From the NCBI GenBank assembly GCA_029931975.1, contig JAOZQY010000014.1:1-64000 (forward strand): DNA of 64,000 nucleotides, read 5' to 3'. Positions within the stretch are counted from its first letter, which is position 1. Each line of letters starts with the position of its first letter. Shown here piece by piece: positions 48,485 through 59,433 of the stretch. The position numbers and the translations under genes were made by a program. The notes beneath the pieces were generated by a model that saw nothing but the letters and a program-made list of their open reading frames with translations, was not told where the DNA came from and ran no database searches. The DNA is from Bacteroidales bacterium (GTDB lineage Bacteria > Bacteroidota > Bacteroidia > Bacteroidales > GCA-2748055).

Positions 48485-48958
48485 ATGAAAAAGCTCCGCC
48501 TGATATTTTTTCTGATGACACCCCTGTTCCTTTTTTCCTGCGACAAGGAGGACGGCCCCTATGTCAAAATCAAGAGCATTGAAAACCTGATTTACCAGGA
48601 AATCAGAGACTTCCGTGTAGAAGAGGGAGAGGACGGACCCTTTGTACACCAGGTTCTTATGGTTGGGGAAGCCCAGATCTATTCGTATAAAATGGCTAAC
48701 GGGGTTGAAGAAATTAATACCGACGGACTGGATGAACACTGGGATGCCCTGCTTGAAAAGTACAGTTTTTACAATTTGCATGCCCTGGTACTAAAAACCT
48801 CCTCACTGGATGAAGATGAAATACTGGATGAGTTGCTCCTGCTGACAGACGGAGAGGCTATTTTGCTTGAAGATCTGACACAGTGTGGCGTGGGAGTGGA
48901 ATCCGATACCGAAGGAAATAATTACATATGCATTCTCCTGGCCAAAGCCGACTCCTGA
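48485..48958 (+). CDS. Hypothetical lipoprotein
   Basis: Signal peptide with lipobox LFLFSCD; no recognised domain. Confidence 0.6.
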   Translation: MKKLRLIFFLMTPLFLFSCDKEDGPYVKIKSIENLIYQEIRDFRVEEGEDGPFVHQVLMVGEAQIYSYKMANGVEEINTDGLDEHWDALLEKYSFYNLHALVLKTSSLDEDEILDELLLLTDGEAILLEDLTQCGVGVESDTEGNNYICILLAKADS

Positions 48959-49040
48959 TCCATAATATTTCCTAGAACATTTTCTTACCTTTTTCTTCTT
49001 GCATCTGTTTGAGTATATTTAGACTCAAAATATACTGAAC

Positions 49041-50432
49041 ATGAAAACCAGGATTGAAAAGGATACCATGGGCGAGGTGAAGGTCCCTGCCGACAAGTAC
49101 TGGGGTGCACAGACCCAGCGTTCAAAAGATAATTTCAAAATCGGTGATGGCCGGATGCCCATAGAGATCGTCCAGGCTTTTGGCTACCTGAAAAAGGCAG
49201 CTGCAGCCACCAACCTGGAGCTGGGAGTACTCTCCGAGGAGAAAGCCTACCTAATCATGCAGGTCTGTGATGAGATCATCGAGGGAAAGCTGGACGATGA
49301 GTTCCCGTTGGTGGTCTGGCAGACCGGTTCCGGTACCCAGTCCAATATGAACGTGAATGAAGTAGTGGCCAACCGGGTCCATGTTTTAAAGGGAAATAAG
49401 CTGGGAGAAGGCGAAAGGCTGATCCATCCCAACGACGATGTGAATAAATCACAATCCTCCAACGACACCTTCCCCACCGCCATGCATATTGCGGCTTACA
49501 AAATGCTCACCGAAATTACTATCCCCGGGGTGAAGGACCTCCGCGATACCCTCAAGGAAAAAGCAGATGCTAATATGAATGTGGTGAAAATCGGACGAAC
49601 CCACTGGATGGATGCCACTCCACTCACTCTGGGCCAGGAGTTTTCAGGCTATGTATCTCAGCTTGATCATGGGATGAAGGCACTGATCAGCAGCCTGGAT
49701 CACCTGACCGAACTTGCCCTTGGCGGAACCGCAGTTGGTACCGGAATCAATACTCCCGAAGGCTATTCCAAACTGGTAGCCAGGAACATTGCCCGTTTTA
49801 CAGATCTGCCATTTATTACTGGCTCCAATAAGTTTGAGGGCCTGGCTGCCCACGATGCCATTGTTGAGACACATGGTGCATTAAAAACCCTGGCTGTAAG
49901 CCTGATGAAAATAGGAAACGACATTCGTTTGCTGGCCTCAGGTCCGCGCTGTGGCATTGGGGAGATCATCATCCCGGCCAACGAACCCGGATCATCCATT
50001 ATGCCAGGCAAGGTCAACCCCACCCAGGCCGAAGCGCTGACCATGGCCTGTGCCCAGGTCATGGGTAATGATGTAGCCATCAATATCGGGGGAAGTAACG
50101 GTCACTTCGAACTTAATGTATTTAAGCCGATGATGATTTACAACTTTTTGGAATCGGCTCGTCTCATAGGAGATGCCTGTGCCTCCTTCAATGAAAACTG
50201 CGTCGTGGGTATCGAACCCAATAAGGAACGGATCGAACAGAACCTCAACAACTCCCTCATGCTGGTTACAGCCCTGAACACCCATATTGGATATGAAAAG
50301 GCAGCTGAGATTGCCAAGAAGGCGCATAAGGAAGGAAGCACACTGAAAGAGGCTGCACTGGCCCTGAACTACCTCAGCGAAGAGGAGTTCGACGAGTGGG
50401 TCGATCCTTCTCGTATGACAGGCTCACTGTGA
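49041..50432 (+). CDS. fumC: Class II fumarate hydratase
   Basis: [48 protein letters not shown]. Confidence 0.97.
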   Translation: MKTRIEKDTMGEVKVPADKYWGAQTQRSKDNFKIGDGRMPIEIVQAFGYLKKAAAATNLELGVLSEEKAYLIMQVCDEIIEGKLDDEFPLVVWQTGSGTQSNMNVNEVVANRVHVLKGNKLGEGERLIHPNDDVNKSQSSNDTFPTAMHIAAYKMLTEITIPGVKDLRDTLKEKADANMNVVKIGRTHWMDATPLTLGQEFSGYVSQLDHGMKALISSLDHLTELALGGTAVGTGINTPEGYSKLVARNIARFTDLPFITGSNKFEGLAAHDAIVETHGALKTLAVSLMKIGNDIRLLASGPRCGIGEIIIPANEPGSSIMPGKVNPTQAEALTMACAQVMGNDVAINIGGSNGHFELNVFKPMMIYNFLESARLIGDACASFNENCVVGIEPNKERIEQNLNNSLMLVTALNTHIGYEKAAEIAKKAHKEGSTLKEAALALNYLSEEEFDEWVDPSRMTGSL

Positions 50433-50462
50433 AAAGTTCCACCACTTTACCTTTAACACATT

Positions 50463-50500
50463 CACCCGGGATCAGTTTTGGTTCCGGGTGCTGTATTTTA
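50463..50500 (+). terminator. Terminator hairpin after fumC
   Basis: CACCCGG (50463-50469) / CCGGGTG (50484-50490) followed by CTGTATTTTA. Confidence 0.65.
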
Positions 50501-50508
50501 ACACGGTG

Positions 50509-50522
50509 TTAATCATGATTAA
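50509..50522. promoter_or_regulatory. Perfect 14-bp palindrome upstream of mutA
   Basis: TTAATCATGATTAA, self-complementary. Confidence 0.5.
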
Positions 50523-50578
50523 AAACATTGTTAAGATGTTCACAAAGTAGTTTCTTTGTACTTCAATTTTTGCCTGAC

Positions 50579-52423
50579 ATGATAGAAGAGGGAAATAAAC
50601 AACTGTTTACTGATTTTCCGGAGATTAGCACCTCCATGTGGGAAGAGAAGATCAAAGCTGATCTTAAAGGAGCCGATTACCAGAAAAAGCTCGTCTGGAA
50701 AAACGATGAAGACATTCCTGTGAAGCCCTATTACAGGCAGGAAGATCTGGAGAACCTGGATTACCTGGAGAACCTTAGCTCTTTGAAAAATCCATCCGGG
50801 GCACCCAATGGCTGGATCATCTGCCAGAACCTCGGTATAAGTAAAGACATAAATACGTCCAACAAACGGATTAAAACTGCATTGAAAGGAGGGGCGCAGG
50901 CCATCCGAATTAACCTGAAAGGTACAGGTACTCCCTCACCAGCCATGCTGGAAAAGCTTCTGAAAGATATTCATTTGGAGGAAACCGAATTGCATTTCAG
51001 TGGCTGCCTGGGAGCCGATGCACTCTATGATTCAATGGTAGCACTTGCCCGGTCAAAAGGAGTGGACCCACTGCGCCTACATGGCTCCATGGGTGTCGAT
51101 CCTCTTGGGAAGATGACCGAATCGGGAATCCCCATAGCTAGTCTTGAAAACATTGGTTGCCTGGCAGAAAAGGTACACAAGAATTCACCCGACCTTAAAG
51201 TCATTGAGGTAAAGGGCGCAATGATTCAGAATGCCGGAGCCACCCTGGTAGAAGAGCTGGCCTTTTCCTTGGCCATGGCCAGTGATTATATGAGCATACT
51301 TACATCCAAAGGAATAGACCCGGTCACGACCCAGAACACTATTCAACTGCTGCTCTCATCAGGCTCCAACTATTTCATGGAGATAGCCAAGTTAAGGGCT
51401 GCCCGTATCCTGTGGACAAAGATTGCTGAAGCTTTCGGCATAGATCAATCCAGGGCAAGGATCAACATCCATTCCATATCCTCGGAGTGGAACATGACCC
51501 TGTACGATCCACATGTAAATATGCTTCGCGGTACAACAGAGGCCATGTCGTCCATTCTGGGCGGGGCTGATCTGGTAAGTGTGCTTCCCTATGACCATCC
51601 CTATGAAAAGGGCAGTGAGTTTTCCGACCGCATAGCCCGTAATGTACAGATCATTCTTCGCGAAGAGGTCCATTTCGACCAGGTGGCAGATCCGGCTTCC
51701 GGTTCATACTATATTGAAAGTCTCACCGACTCTCTGGCAGAAAAGGCATGGAATCTGTTCTGCGAAGTGGAGAGCAAAGGAGGCTATAAAAAGGCCTTCG
51801 AAGCCGGCTGGATCCAGGAGAAGGTGCTGTTTTCACGCAGCAAAAAAGTCCAGCGCTCCTCTTCAGGACGGGGACGTATCCTGGGGACAAATTCATTTCC
51901 CAATTTCAATGAAATGATTCTCGATCAGCTGGAAACAAATCCCGCTTCTAAAAATACAGATGAATCACCAGCTGCACTGGTTCCTCTCAGGCCCTTTCGG
52001 CTTTCCTCACTTTTTGAAGAAATCCGTCTCCAGACAGAACGGAGCAAAAAAAGACCCCGGGTGCTCCTGTTCAAACATGGACATCCAAGCTGGATGACCG
52101 CAAGAGCAGCTTTTGCAGGGAACTTTTTTGCCTGCGCAGGCTATGATATTGTGGATCACCTCCCCTTCAAGACTGTGGATGAAGGAGTTGTTTACAGCAA
52201 AAGTGAAAATTTTGACATAGTGGTACTCTGCAGTTCAGATGATGCATACGGCGAAATCGCACCAGTGGTCCACAAGGCACTCATGGGAAAATCCATTGTG
52301 GTTGTGGCCGGAGATCCTGCCGAATCTATGGAGGAACTAAGAAAAGCAGGTATCGAGCACTTTATTCATATGAAAAGCAAGCTGTTTGAAACCCTCACCA
52401 CCTTCAACAAGCTACTACTTTAA
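50579..52423 (+). CDS. mutA: Methylmalonyl-CoA mutase small subunit
   Basis: Homology to MutB-type TIM barrel; lacks DxHxxG in C-terminal domain; precedes mutB; start at MIEEGNKQ. Confidence 0.94.
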   Translation: MIEEGNKQLFTDFPEISTSMWEEKIKADLKGADYQKKLVWKNDEDIPVKPYYRQEDLENLDYLENLSSLKNPSGAPNGWIICQNLGISKDINTSNKRIKTALKGGAQAIRINLKGTGTPSPAMLEKLLKDIHLEETELHFSGCLGADALYDSMVALARSKGVDPLRLHGSMGVDPLGKMTESGIPIASLENIGCLAEKVHKNSPDLKVIEVKGAMIQNAGATLVEELAFSLAMASDYMSILTSKGIDPVTTQNTIQLLLSSGSNYFMEIAKLRAARILWTKIAEAFGIDQSRARINIHSISSEWNMTLYDPHVNMLRGTTEAMSSILGGADLVSVLPYDHPYEKGSEFSDRIARNVQIILREEVHFDQVADPASGSYYIESLTDSLAEKAWNLFCEVESKGGYKKAFEAGWIQEKVLFSRSKKVQRSSSGRGRILGTNSFPNFNEMILDQLETNPASKNTDESPAALVPLRPFRLSSLFEEIRLQTERSKKRPRVLLFKHGHPSWMTARAAFAGNFFACAGYDIVDHLPFKTVDEGVVYSKSENFDIVVLCSSDDAYGEIAPVVHKALMGKSIVVVAGDPAESMEELRKAGIEHFIHMKSKLFETLTTFNKLLL

Positions 52424-52451
52424 ATTTTCGACTTTACAGACCTAAGATATT

Positions 52452-54584
52452 ATGAGACCCGATTTCAGTAAAATCAACTTCCGCGATATAAAAGCCGAAG
52501 CTCAGAAGCAGGCCACTGACGAGATCTGGGAAACCCCGGAACATATCTCCATCAAAGGATCCTACAGCAAGGAGGACCTGGAGCAAATGGAACACCTGCA
52601 CTATGCTGCCGGTTTACCACCCTTCCTGAGAGGGCCTTATTCAGCCATGTTTGCTATGCGGCCCTGGACCATCAGGCAGTACGCTGGATTCTCCACAGCG
52701 GAAGAATCTAATGCCTTCTACCGCCGCAACCTTGCAGCCGGACAAAAAGGCTTATCCGTAGCCTTTGACCTGGCCACCCACCGGGGGTATGATTCGGACC
52801 ACGAGCGGGTGGAAGGAGATGTGGGGAAAGCCGGCGTGGCCATCGATTCCATCCTGGATATGAAGGTGCTGTTCGATCAAATTCCTCTGAATAAAATGTC
52901 CGTCTCCATGACCATGAACGGGGCAGTACTTCCGGTTATGGCTTTCTATGTTGTAGCCGGATTAGAACAGGGAGTCTCGCTTGAGGAATTGACCGGAACC
53001 ATTCAGAACGATATCCTGAAGGAGTTTATGGTTCGAAACACCTACATCTATCCTCCTGATATGTCCATGAAGATCATCGCTGATATTTTTGAATATACTT
53101 CGATGAAAATGCCCAAATTCAACAGCATCAGTATCTCCGGATACCATATGCAGGAGGCAGGAGCCACTGCCGATATTGAATTGGCATATACCCTGGCAGA
53201 CGGACTGGAATACTTACGGACCGGGGTGCAGGCAGGAATCGACATTGATGCCTTTGCTCCCCGGCTCTCCTTTTTCTGGGCCATTGGGATGAACCATTTT
53301 ATGGAGATTGCCAAGATGAGGGCTGCGCGGATGCTCTGGGCCAAACTGGTGAAACAATTCAATCCCAAAGATTCCAAATCCATGGCTCTGCGAACCCATT
53401 CCCAGACCTCCGGATGGAGCCTGACCGAGCAGGATCCTTTTAATAACGTGGCCAGGACATCCATTGAGGCTATGGCCTCTGTGCTTGGACACACCCAATC
53501 GCTTCATACCAATGCCATGGATGAAGCCATTGCCCTTCCCACCGATTTTTCTGCAAGAATAGCCAGGAATACACAGCTACACCTGCAGGAAGAAACAGAA
53601 ATCTGTCGCTCGCTTGATCCCTGGGCCGGGTCTCACTATGTGGAAAGCCTGACCCATGAAATAGCTCATAGAGCCTGGGAACATATCGAAGAAATCGAAG
53701 AGCTTGGCGGCATGGCCGCAGCCATAGAAACCGGAATTCCAAAGATGCGTATCGAGGAAGCTGCAGCCAGAAAACAGGCCCGAATCGATAGCGGAAAAGA
53801 TATTATCGTTGGTGTGAATCAATATCGCCTCGAAAAGGAAGACCCCATCGATATCCTGGAGGTGGATAATTCCGCAGTTCGTCTGGCTCAACTTGAGCGA
53901 CTTGCCAAACTAAAAAGGGAGCGGGATAATCAAAAGGTAGAAGCATCGCTTAAGGCTATAACTGATTGTGCTAATACTGGTATAGGTAATTTACTTGAAC
54001 TTTCTGTTGAAGCTGCAAAACACAGGGCAAGCCTGGGGGAGATCTCCTCAGCCATAGAGAAAGTATCGGGTAGATACAAAGCAGTTATCCGCTCCATATC
54101 GGGTGTTTATTCTTCTGAATCGGGAGAGGACAAAGCCTTCGGAGAAGCGCGCACCCTGGCTAAGGAATTTGCCGCCAAAGTAGGCCGCCAGCCCCGTATC
54201 ATGATTGCCAAAATGGGCCAGGACGGACACGACCGTGGAGCCAAAGTAGTCTCCACTGGTTATGCAGACATAGGCTTTGATGTGGATATCGGACCTTTAT
54301 TTCAGACCCCGGCCGAAGCGGCCAAACAGGCCGTTGAGAATGACGTACATGTTTTGGGCGTCTCCTCCCTGGCAGCCGGACATAAAACTTTGATTCCACA
54401 GGTCATTGGAGAATTAAAGAAACTTGGAAGAGAAGATATCATGGTTATTGCCGGAGGCGTGATTCCTGCCCAGGACTATGATTTCCTCTACAAAGCAGGG
54501 GTTATTGCCATCTTTGGTCCTGGAACAAAAGTATCAGAAGCCGGGAAAGAAATTCTTAAAGTATTACTGGAGACCTATTTATAG
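52452..54584 (+). CDS. mutB: Methylmalonyl-CoA mutase large subunit
   Basis: [49 protein letters not shown]12 motif [14 protein letters not shown]. Confidence 0.98.
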   Translation: MRPDFSKINFRDIKAEAQKQATDEIWETPEHISIKGSYSKEDLEQMEHLHYAAGLPPFLRGPYSAMFAMRPWTIRQYAGFSTAEESNAFYRRNLAAGQKGLSVAFDLATHRGYDSDHERVEGDVGKAGVAIDSILDMKVLFDQIPLNKMSVSMTMNGAVLPVMAFYVVAGLEQGVSLEELTGTIQNDILKEFMVRNTYIYPPDMSMKIIADIFEYTSMKMPKFNSISISGYHMQEAGATADIELAYTLADGLEYLRTGVQAGIDIDAFAPRLSFFWAIGMNHFMEIAKMRAARMLWAKLVKQFNPKDSKSMALRTHSQTSGWSLTEQDPFNNVARTSIEAMASVLGHTQSLHTNAMDEAIALPTDFSARIARNTQLHLQEETEICRSLDPWAGSHYVESLTHEIAHRAWEHIEEIEELGGMAAAIETGIPKMRIEEAAARKQARIDSGKDIIVGVNQYRLEKEDPIDILEVDNSAVRLAQLERLAKLKRERDNQKVEASLKAITDCANTGIGNLLELSVEAAKHRASLGEISSAIEKVSGRYKAVIRSISGVYSSESGEDKAFGEARTLAKEFAAKVGRQPRIMIAKMGQDGHDRGAKVVSTGYADIGFDVDIGPLFQTPAEAAKQAVENDVHVLGVSSLAAGHKTLIPQVIGELKKLGREDIMVIAGGVIPAQDYDFLYKAGVIAIFGPGTKVSEAGKEILKVLLETYL

Positions 54585-55339
54585 ATAACACTGTCTTTAA
54601 GGGTGTCATGGAATAGTATCAACTGAGTTCGCGGATCCAGTATCTTAAGAAACTCACGTCTTTCTCTGCGTTGTAATTCGGGTTCCAGGTCATAGCCGCA
54701 CCAGATCGCCGGGTCCAGGAAGATCTCCATGGGTATCAGGTCCGACATAAAGCAGATCTTCTCCTTTTCAGTCTGGATCATCGCCACTACCATCCCCCTG
54801 GTATGCCCATTGAAAACCCTAAATGTGACCCCGTCTATATCCCATTCCTCCAACCAGTGTATACGATCCAGATATTTAAGTAAGCCTGTACAGAATGAAT
54901 CAGCTTCAAAGGGATCCGGATCCATGGCATACTTGTAATGCTCCCTCAAAACATGATAGCGTGCATTGGGAAAACGCATCACGATATTCCCCGGAACCCT
55001 TTTGAATGCACCGCTGGCGTGATCAAAGTGAAGATGGGTAAAAACCACATCTGTAATTTGCTCTGGAAAAAAACCAGCACCCAACAAGGTTTCCTCCAAT
55101 GGAACAGGAATCACCAGTCCGTATTCCTGCCGTAACTTCATCGGTAAAAAATCTGCCGTTCCCGGATCAATTAATATTACTCGACCATCCCTTACTATCA
55201 ATAAAGCATTCATCGCAAGCTTTATATACCCCTTCAAATCAACCTTATATTTAATAGCTATCCCATCCCTGTCCAGGGGCTTGATCATCTCCTCCGCTTC
55301 TACCTTTAAAAAGCCACATGGTATACTATGTATCCTCAT
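54575..55339 (-). CDS. MBL-fold metallo-hydrolase (AHL-lactonase-like family)
   Basis: [12 protein letters not shown] HxHxDH motif; [18 protein letters not shown]. Confidence 0.9.
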   Translation of the reverse strand: MRIHSIPCGFLKVEAEEMIKPLDRDGIAIKYKVDLKGYIKLAMNALLIVRDGRVILIDPGTADFLPMKLRQEYGLVIPVPLEETLLGAGFFPEQITDVVFTHLHFDHASGAFKRVPGNIVMRFPNARYHVLREHYKYAMDPDPFEADSFCTGLLKYLDRIHWLEEWDIDGVTFRVFNGHTRGMVVAMIQTEKEKICFMSDLIPMEIFLDPAIWCGYDLEPELQRRERREFLKILDPRTQLILFHDTLKDSVIYK

Positions 55340-55476
55340 AACTCATAAAAGTAAGAAACCATCAGTCTCTCACAATAATAGCCAAATTAAAATTTTACAC
55401 TTTTTTCTTGCTAAAGAAGAAATTTGATTCTATTTTTGCACTCCGATAAAATAATTATCGGTGTTCTTAACAATAC

Positions 55477-55548
55477 GGTCCGTTCGTCTAGGGGTTAGGA
55501 CGCCAGGTTTTCATCCTGGTAACAGGGGTTCGATTCCCCTACGGACTG
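55477..55548 (+). tRNA. tRNA-Glu (TTC anticodon)
   Basis: GGTCCGT...ACGGACT acceptor stem, anticodon arm CCAGG-TTTTCAT-CCTGG, T-arm AGGGGTTCGATTCCCCT; no encoded CCA. Confidence 0.95.
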
Positions 55549-55557
55549 CATACAAAT

Positions 55558-55587
55558 AAAGGAGAGTCATTGCGGCTCTCCTTTTTT
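55558..55587 (+). terminator. Terminator after tRNA-Glu
   Basis: AAAGGAGAG-TCATTGCGG-CTCTCCTTTTTT. Confidence 0.8.
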
Positions 55588-55897
55588 GTTTTGTACATAT
55601 CTTAAACGGAATCGAACCTTCAGCCCTGCAAGCTGGCTCCTCCCTAAATTGGTCCACCGGACCAATATATTTCCGCACCGGGCAAAGAACCCTATATGCA
55701 GATCATGCTGGTTACAGAGCGTCAGACCTCCGTAGGACTTCCTGCGGATACCGCCCAGGAGGTAAATGGGATTAGTTTATACCAGGGTATTTCCTGGCAA
55801 ATAGTAGGGATTTCCCACAGTATATTTAGGAATCTTCCCTAACCATGGCAAGGCAGCCCAGCATACCTTTGCAGTAAATCAATACTTCAAGGTAAAA

Positions 55898-56647
55898 ATG
55901 CAACTGAAACAGAATAATACCAATCCTCTGATAAGTCAGGACATCCTGGTTATTGCCGACTGCATTAATGGAGCTGAGAAAGCTGCATCATTCGCATCTA
56001 GGAACCTGCACCTTCATGACTCAGAAATAATGCTGCTGCAAACTTATCAGAAGCGAACATTTGGACAGAGTATGCTTCGAAATATCACACCCTTATTGGT
56101 GAACATCGCCCGGCGGGAACTTTCTGAACTGAAAAATCAGATAGTCAAAAACACTGGCATTTGCCCAAAAAGCATTTCGAAAGTAGTAATGGAGGGTGAG
56201 TTGCTTTCAGTGCTGAAGCAAAGGTTTGGGAATAAGACAGGTACTCCAGTTGTCCTTGGATTTGATCAGGGAATGCCCAAACCAAGTACTTACTGCAAGA
56301 AACTGATAGTCTCCGTATTAAAATCAGGAATAAGACCATTTTATATCGTTGGCAATAGTATAACCCTGATTAGTAAAGATAAAGTTACCTATTTCTCCGG
56401 AGAAAAGAATTTTCAAGATGGTACATACTACCAGTTTTTAAGTAGGCTTTTTATCGGACTTGGTTTAGAACAATCAATTATGGTTACCAATGCGGACTCT
56501 CTTTTGAAACCAGAAAAGAACCAAGTTGACTACCTGGTTTCAAATAGTTGGAAATTGAAGGATGAATATCCCCTGGCTGAGAAATTGTTCAGAAGCCTGA
56601 ATGAAGGAAGGGGTGATGTTGCCATACAAACAGTTAAGATATCCTAG
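55898..56647 (+). CDS. Divergent universal-stress-protein-like protein
   Basis: ILVIADCINGAEKAASFASRNLHLHDSEIMLLQTYQKR resembles a UspA N-terminus; followed by clearer USP gene. Confidence 0.5.
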   Translation: MQLKQNNTNPLISQDILVIADCINGAEKAASFASRNLHLHDSEIMLLQTYQKRTFGQSMLRNITPLLVNIARRELSELKNQIVKNTGICPKSISKVVMEGELLSVLKQRFGNKTGTPVVLGFDQGMPKPSTYCKKLIVSVLKSGIRPFYIVGNSITLISKDKVTYFSGEKNFQDGTYYQFLSRLFIGLGLEQSIMVTNADSLLKPEKNQVDYLVSNSWKLKDEYPLAEKLFRSLNEGRGDVAIQTVKIS

Positions 56648-56648
56648 C

Positions 56649-57563
56649 ATGAAATCTTTGTCTCAAATAGGGCGAATACTTGTACCGGTACCGTTAAACC
56701 GGAATATGATTGCACCAATTAATCAAGCCATCTATTTCCATGAGAAATACGGGTCAGATATAGTCCTGCTCCACGTAGAAAGTGAGTTGCCATTTCTTCA
56801 AAAATGGTTTCCATCGCGAATAAAAAAACACCGGAAGAAGGCTTTGAAGAAATTTCGTCGCCAGGTGAAGCATTTTTTTCCTGAACACCCACTTTTGAAG
56901 CAGTTTGAATATGAGCTTGTAATTGGTAAACTTATCCCCTCGATTCTTAAGGTGTCAGCCAGAAGGGAATCCGATTTGCTTATTATAAAAAAGTCAAGGA
57001 GATCACATGGTAAAGCAAGTATTTTCAGGAAGGAGAATGCTGATAAGCTAATTTCCGATTCCAAATGTCCGGTTATGACCATGTTTAAAGACCCTGAAAT
57101 TAAAGGGATTAACCGTATTCTGCTTCCGGTTGATGTCACGAAAAATTCAGATAAAAAGGTAGCATGGGCAATATCACTCGCAAAGAAATTTGGTGCAAGT
57201 ATCCATGTTGTTTCCGTTCAGCACCTGGGAATTAAGAGAGTACATAGTCTTTCACACAAGAAAGGAAGAAGGATTGCACGGGTAATTCGAGAGCATGGGA
57301 TTAATGTGGATCTGGTACTATTAAAAGCGGAACAAAGAACAGCAGATGAAATTGTACTTGACTACGCAGAAAAACTCAAGCCTGACCTATTGGTGATCAT
57401 GACACATCAGGAGACGATCCTCTTTGATAATTATCTTGGAGCTTTTGCCAGGGAGATAGTCCACCAATCCAACGTTCCGGTCATCAGTGTTGTCCCCCAG
57501 AAGGAAAGCCTTATCCTTAACTTTCTTGAATCTATGGAGACGCGGGAGCCGGTTCTTCAGTAG
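56649..57563 (+). CDS. Tandem universal stress protein
   Basis: ILVPVPLNRNMIAPINQAIYFHEKYGSDIVLLHVES and second domain RILLPVDVTKNSDKKVAWAISLAKKFGASIHVVSV. Confidence 0.85.
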   Translation: MKSLSQIGRILVPVPLNRNMIAPINQAIYFHEKYGSDIVLLHVESELPFLQKWFPSRIKKHRKKALKKFRRQVKHFFPEHPLLKQFEYELVIGKLIPSILKVSARRESDLLIIKKSRRSHGKASIFRKENADKLISDSKCPVMTMFKDPEIKGINRILLPVDVTKNSDKKVAWAISLAKKFGASIHVVSVQHLGIKRVHSLSHKKGRRIARVIREHGINVDLVLLKAEQRTADEIVLDYAEKLKPDLLVIMTHQETILFDNYLGAFAREIVHQSNVPVISVVPQKESLILNFLESMETREPVLQ

Positions 57564-57657
57564 CGTACTAATACCAAAACGTAATGTATGATGGATAAGA
57601 TAAAAGAGCTATCCCAAAAAATTCGACTTCGTAGCAAAACTATAAACAATAAGGAAA

Positions 57658-59433
57658 GTGACGACATTAAATAATAAACGAACAGGAAAGCTGATATCCA
57701 TTCAAGACTCGCTGGTGAAGGCGCATTTTCTTGGACATGTGATAATGGGGGAGACTGCCGAGATTTTTGTGGATGGCAAATTACTGCAAGCGGAAGTACT
57801 GCAAATATTCCCTGATCCGACAAATTCAGATGCCGGGATCGTGGAAATGCAGGTGTTTGAGGATTTAACAGGGGCCAGGATAGGAGACCCGGTTGAGTTT
57901 CACGGAGAACCCCTTTCTGTACTTTTGGGTCCAGGACTTTTAACCAGCATTTGGGATGGTTTGCAAAATCCATTGTACAAACTGGGAGAACAGGATGCGT
58001 ACCTGAAGCCCGGGATGCATGCCCCGGCTCTGGATGAAGAGAAACTCTGGGATTTTACCCCGGACGTACAGGTGGGCGATGAAGTCCGCGGTGGTGATGC
58101 CATTGGTTATGTCATAGAAGGCAGGTTTGATCATAAAATTCTTGTGCCTTTCAACCTGGGCAAATGCAGAGTGGAGAGTATCATTCAAAAGAGCAGGGTG
58201 AATATTACCGGGCAAGTTGCTGTAGTTATTGACGCACACAACAAAACCCATGAGTTGAAGCTTGTGTTCCTCCAGCCTGTGAAATCTCCCATACCTTTTA
58301 AGGAAAGGACGATCCCGAACAAGGCTATCTCTACTGGTGTACGGGTAATCGATTTGCTGGCTCCGGTGGGATATGGAGGGACTATTGGAAATCCCGGTCC
58401 TTTCGGGGCAGGGAAAACAGTAATGCAGCACACCTTATGTAAGCATGCCCTTGCTGACATTATTATCATGGCAGCCTGTGGTGAGCGTGCAGGTGAGGCT
58501 GTGGAAGTTTTTAAAGATTTTGCCAAGCTCAAGGATCCTTCCACCGGTGAAAACCTGATGAACAGGATGTGTATTTTCGGAAATACCAGTTCCATGCCAG
58601 TAGCAGCCCGTGAAGCCAGTGTATATATTGCGCTTACCGTTGGGGAATACTACCGTTACCAGGGATACAACGTAATTCTTCTGGCGGATTCAACTTCCCG
58701 TTGGGCACAGGCTCTTCGTGAACGAAGCGGACGGCAGGGTGATATTCCCGGACCTGAGGCTTTCCCGATGGATATACCTGACCAAATCAAGGGCATGTAC
58801 CAGCGTGCTGGTGTTGACAGCGGAACCGGTGGCTCGTTGAGCTTTATCGGAACTGTTTCTCCGGCAGGAGGAAACTTTCAGGAGCCGGTCACACAAGCCA
58901 CCATGGACGCAACTGGCGGTTTCTGGGGTTTGTCACAAGATCGCGCCGATGCAAAAAAATATCCTGCTATCGACCCACTGGCTTATACCGGCTCGGTATA
59001 TGACGGTTTCATTTCATGGAAGGACCGCAGGAAGATTTTAGGCACCCTGGAGGAAGCAAATGGCATAGACCAGACCATCTCTACCATTGGATTGAAAAAA
59101 GTACCGGTGGATAAATACGTGCTTTATCAAAAAGGACAAACCATTGATTTCTGCATTTTGCAACAGGATGCCTTCCACGAAATGGATGCCTGCACACGGC
59201 CCGATCGACTGGCCATTCTAAACGAAGCCGTACAGAAACTTATCGATACTCCCATCAACTTTTCCTCCAATGGCATGGAGGATGAAGAATTGAAAGAGCT
59301 GATAAAAACAAGATTCGATGAACTGCGCCAGTGGTGGAAAGATTGGAACAGCAGTGCCGGGAATGAAGAGCAGATTGCAACTCTGGGTAAGAAGATCGAA
59401 CAATTTATTTCACAAGAAGAATATGCACTATGA
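57658..59433 (+). CDS. ntpA: V-type ATP synthase subunit A (GTG start)
   Basis: GPFGAGKTVMQHTLCKH Walker A, STSRWAQALRERSGRQGDIPG. Confidence 0.96.
   Translation: MTTLNNKRTGKLISIQDSLVKAHFLGHVIMGETAEIFVDGKLLQAEVLQIFPDPTNSDAGIVEMQVFEDLTGARIGDPVEFHGEPLSVLLGPGLLTSIWDGLQNPLYKLGEQDAYLKPGMHAPALDEEKLWDFTPDVQVGDEVRGGDAIGYVIEGRFDHKILVPFNLGKCRVESIIQKSRVNITGQVAVVIDAHNKTHELKLVFLQPVKSPIPFKERTIPNKAISTGVRVIDLLAPVGYGGTIGNPGPFGAGKTVMQHTLCKHALADIIIMAACGERAGEAVEVFKDFAKLKDPSTGENLMNRMCIFGNTSSMPVAAREASVYIALTVGEYYRYQGYNVILLADSTSRWAQALRERSGRQGDIPGPEAFPMDIPDQIKGMYQRAGVDSGTGGSLSFIGTVSPAGGNFQEPVTQATMDATGGFWGLSQDRADAKKYPAIDPLAYTGSVYDGFISWKDRRKILGTLEEANGIDQTISTIGLKKVPVDKYVLYQKGQTIDFCILQQDAFHEMDACTRPDRLAILNEAVQKLIDTPINFSSNGMEDEELKELIKTRFDELRQWWKDWNSSAGNEEQIATLGKKIEQFISQEEYAL

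Noticed and set aside
47949-48521. 190-aa minus-strand ORF over the VPS10-like gene end and ArsC-like gene
   Set aside because: Opposite strand to two supported genes; no promoter or domain evidence.
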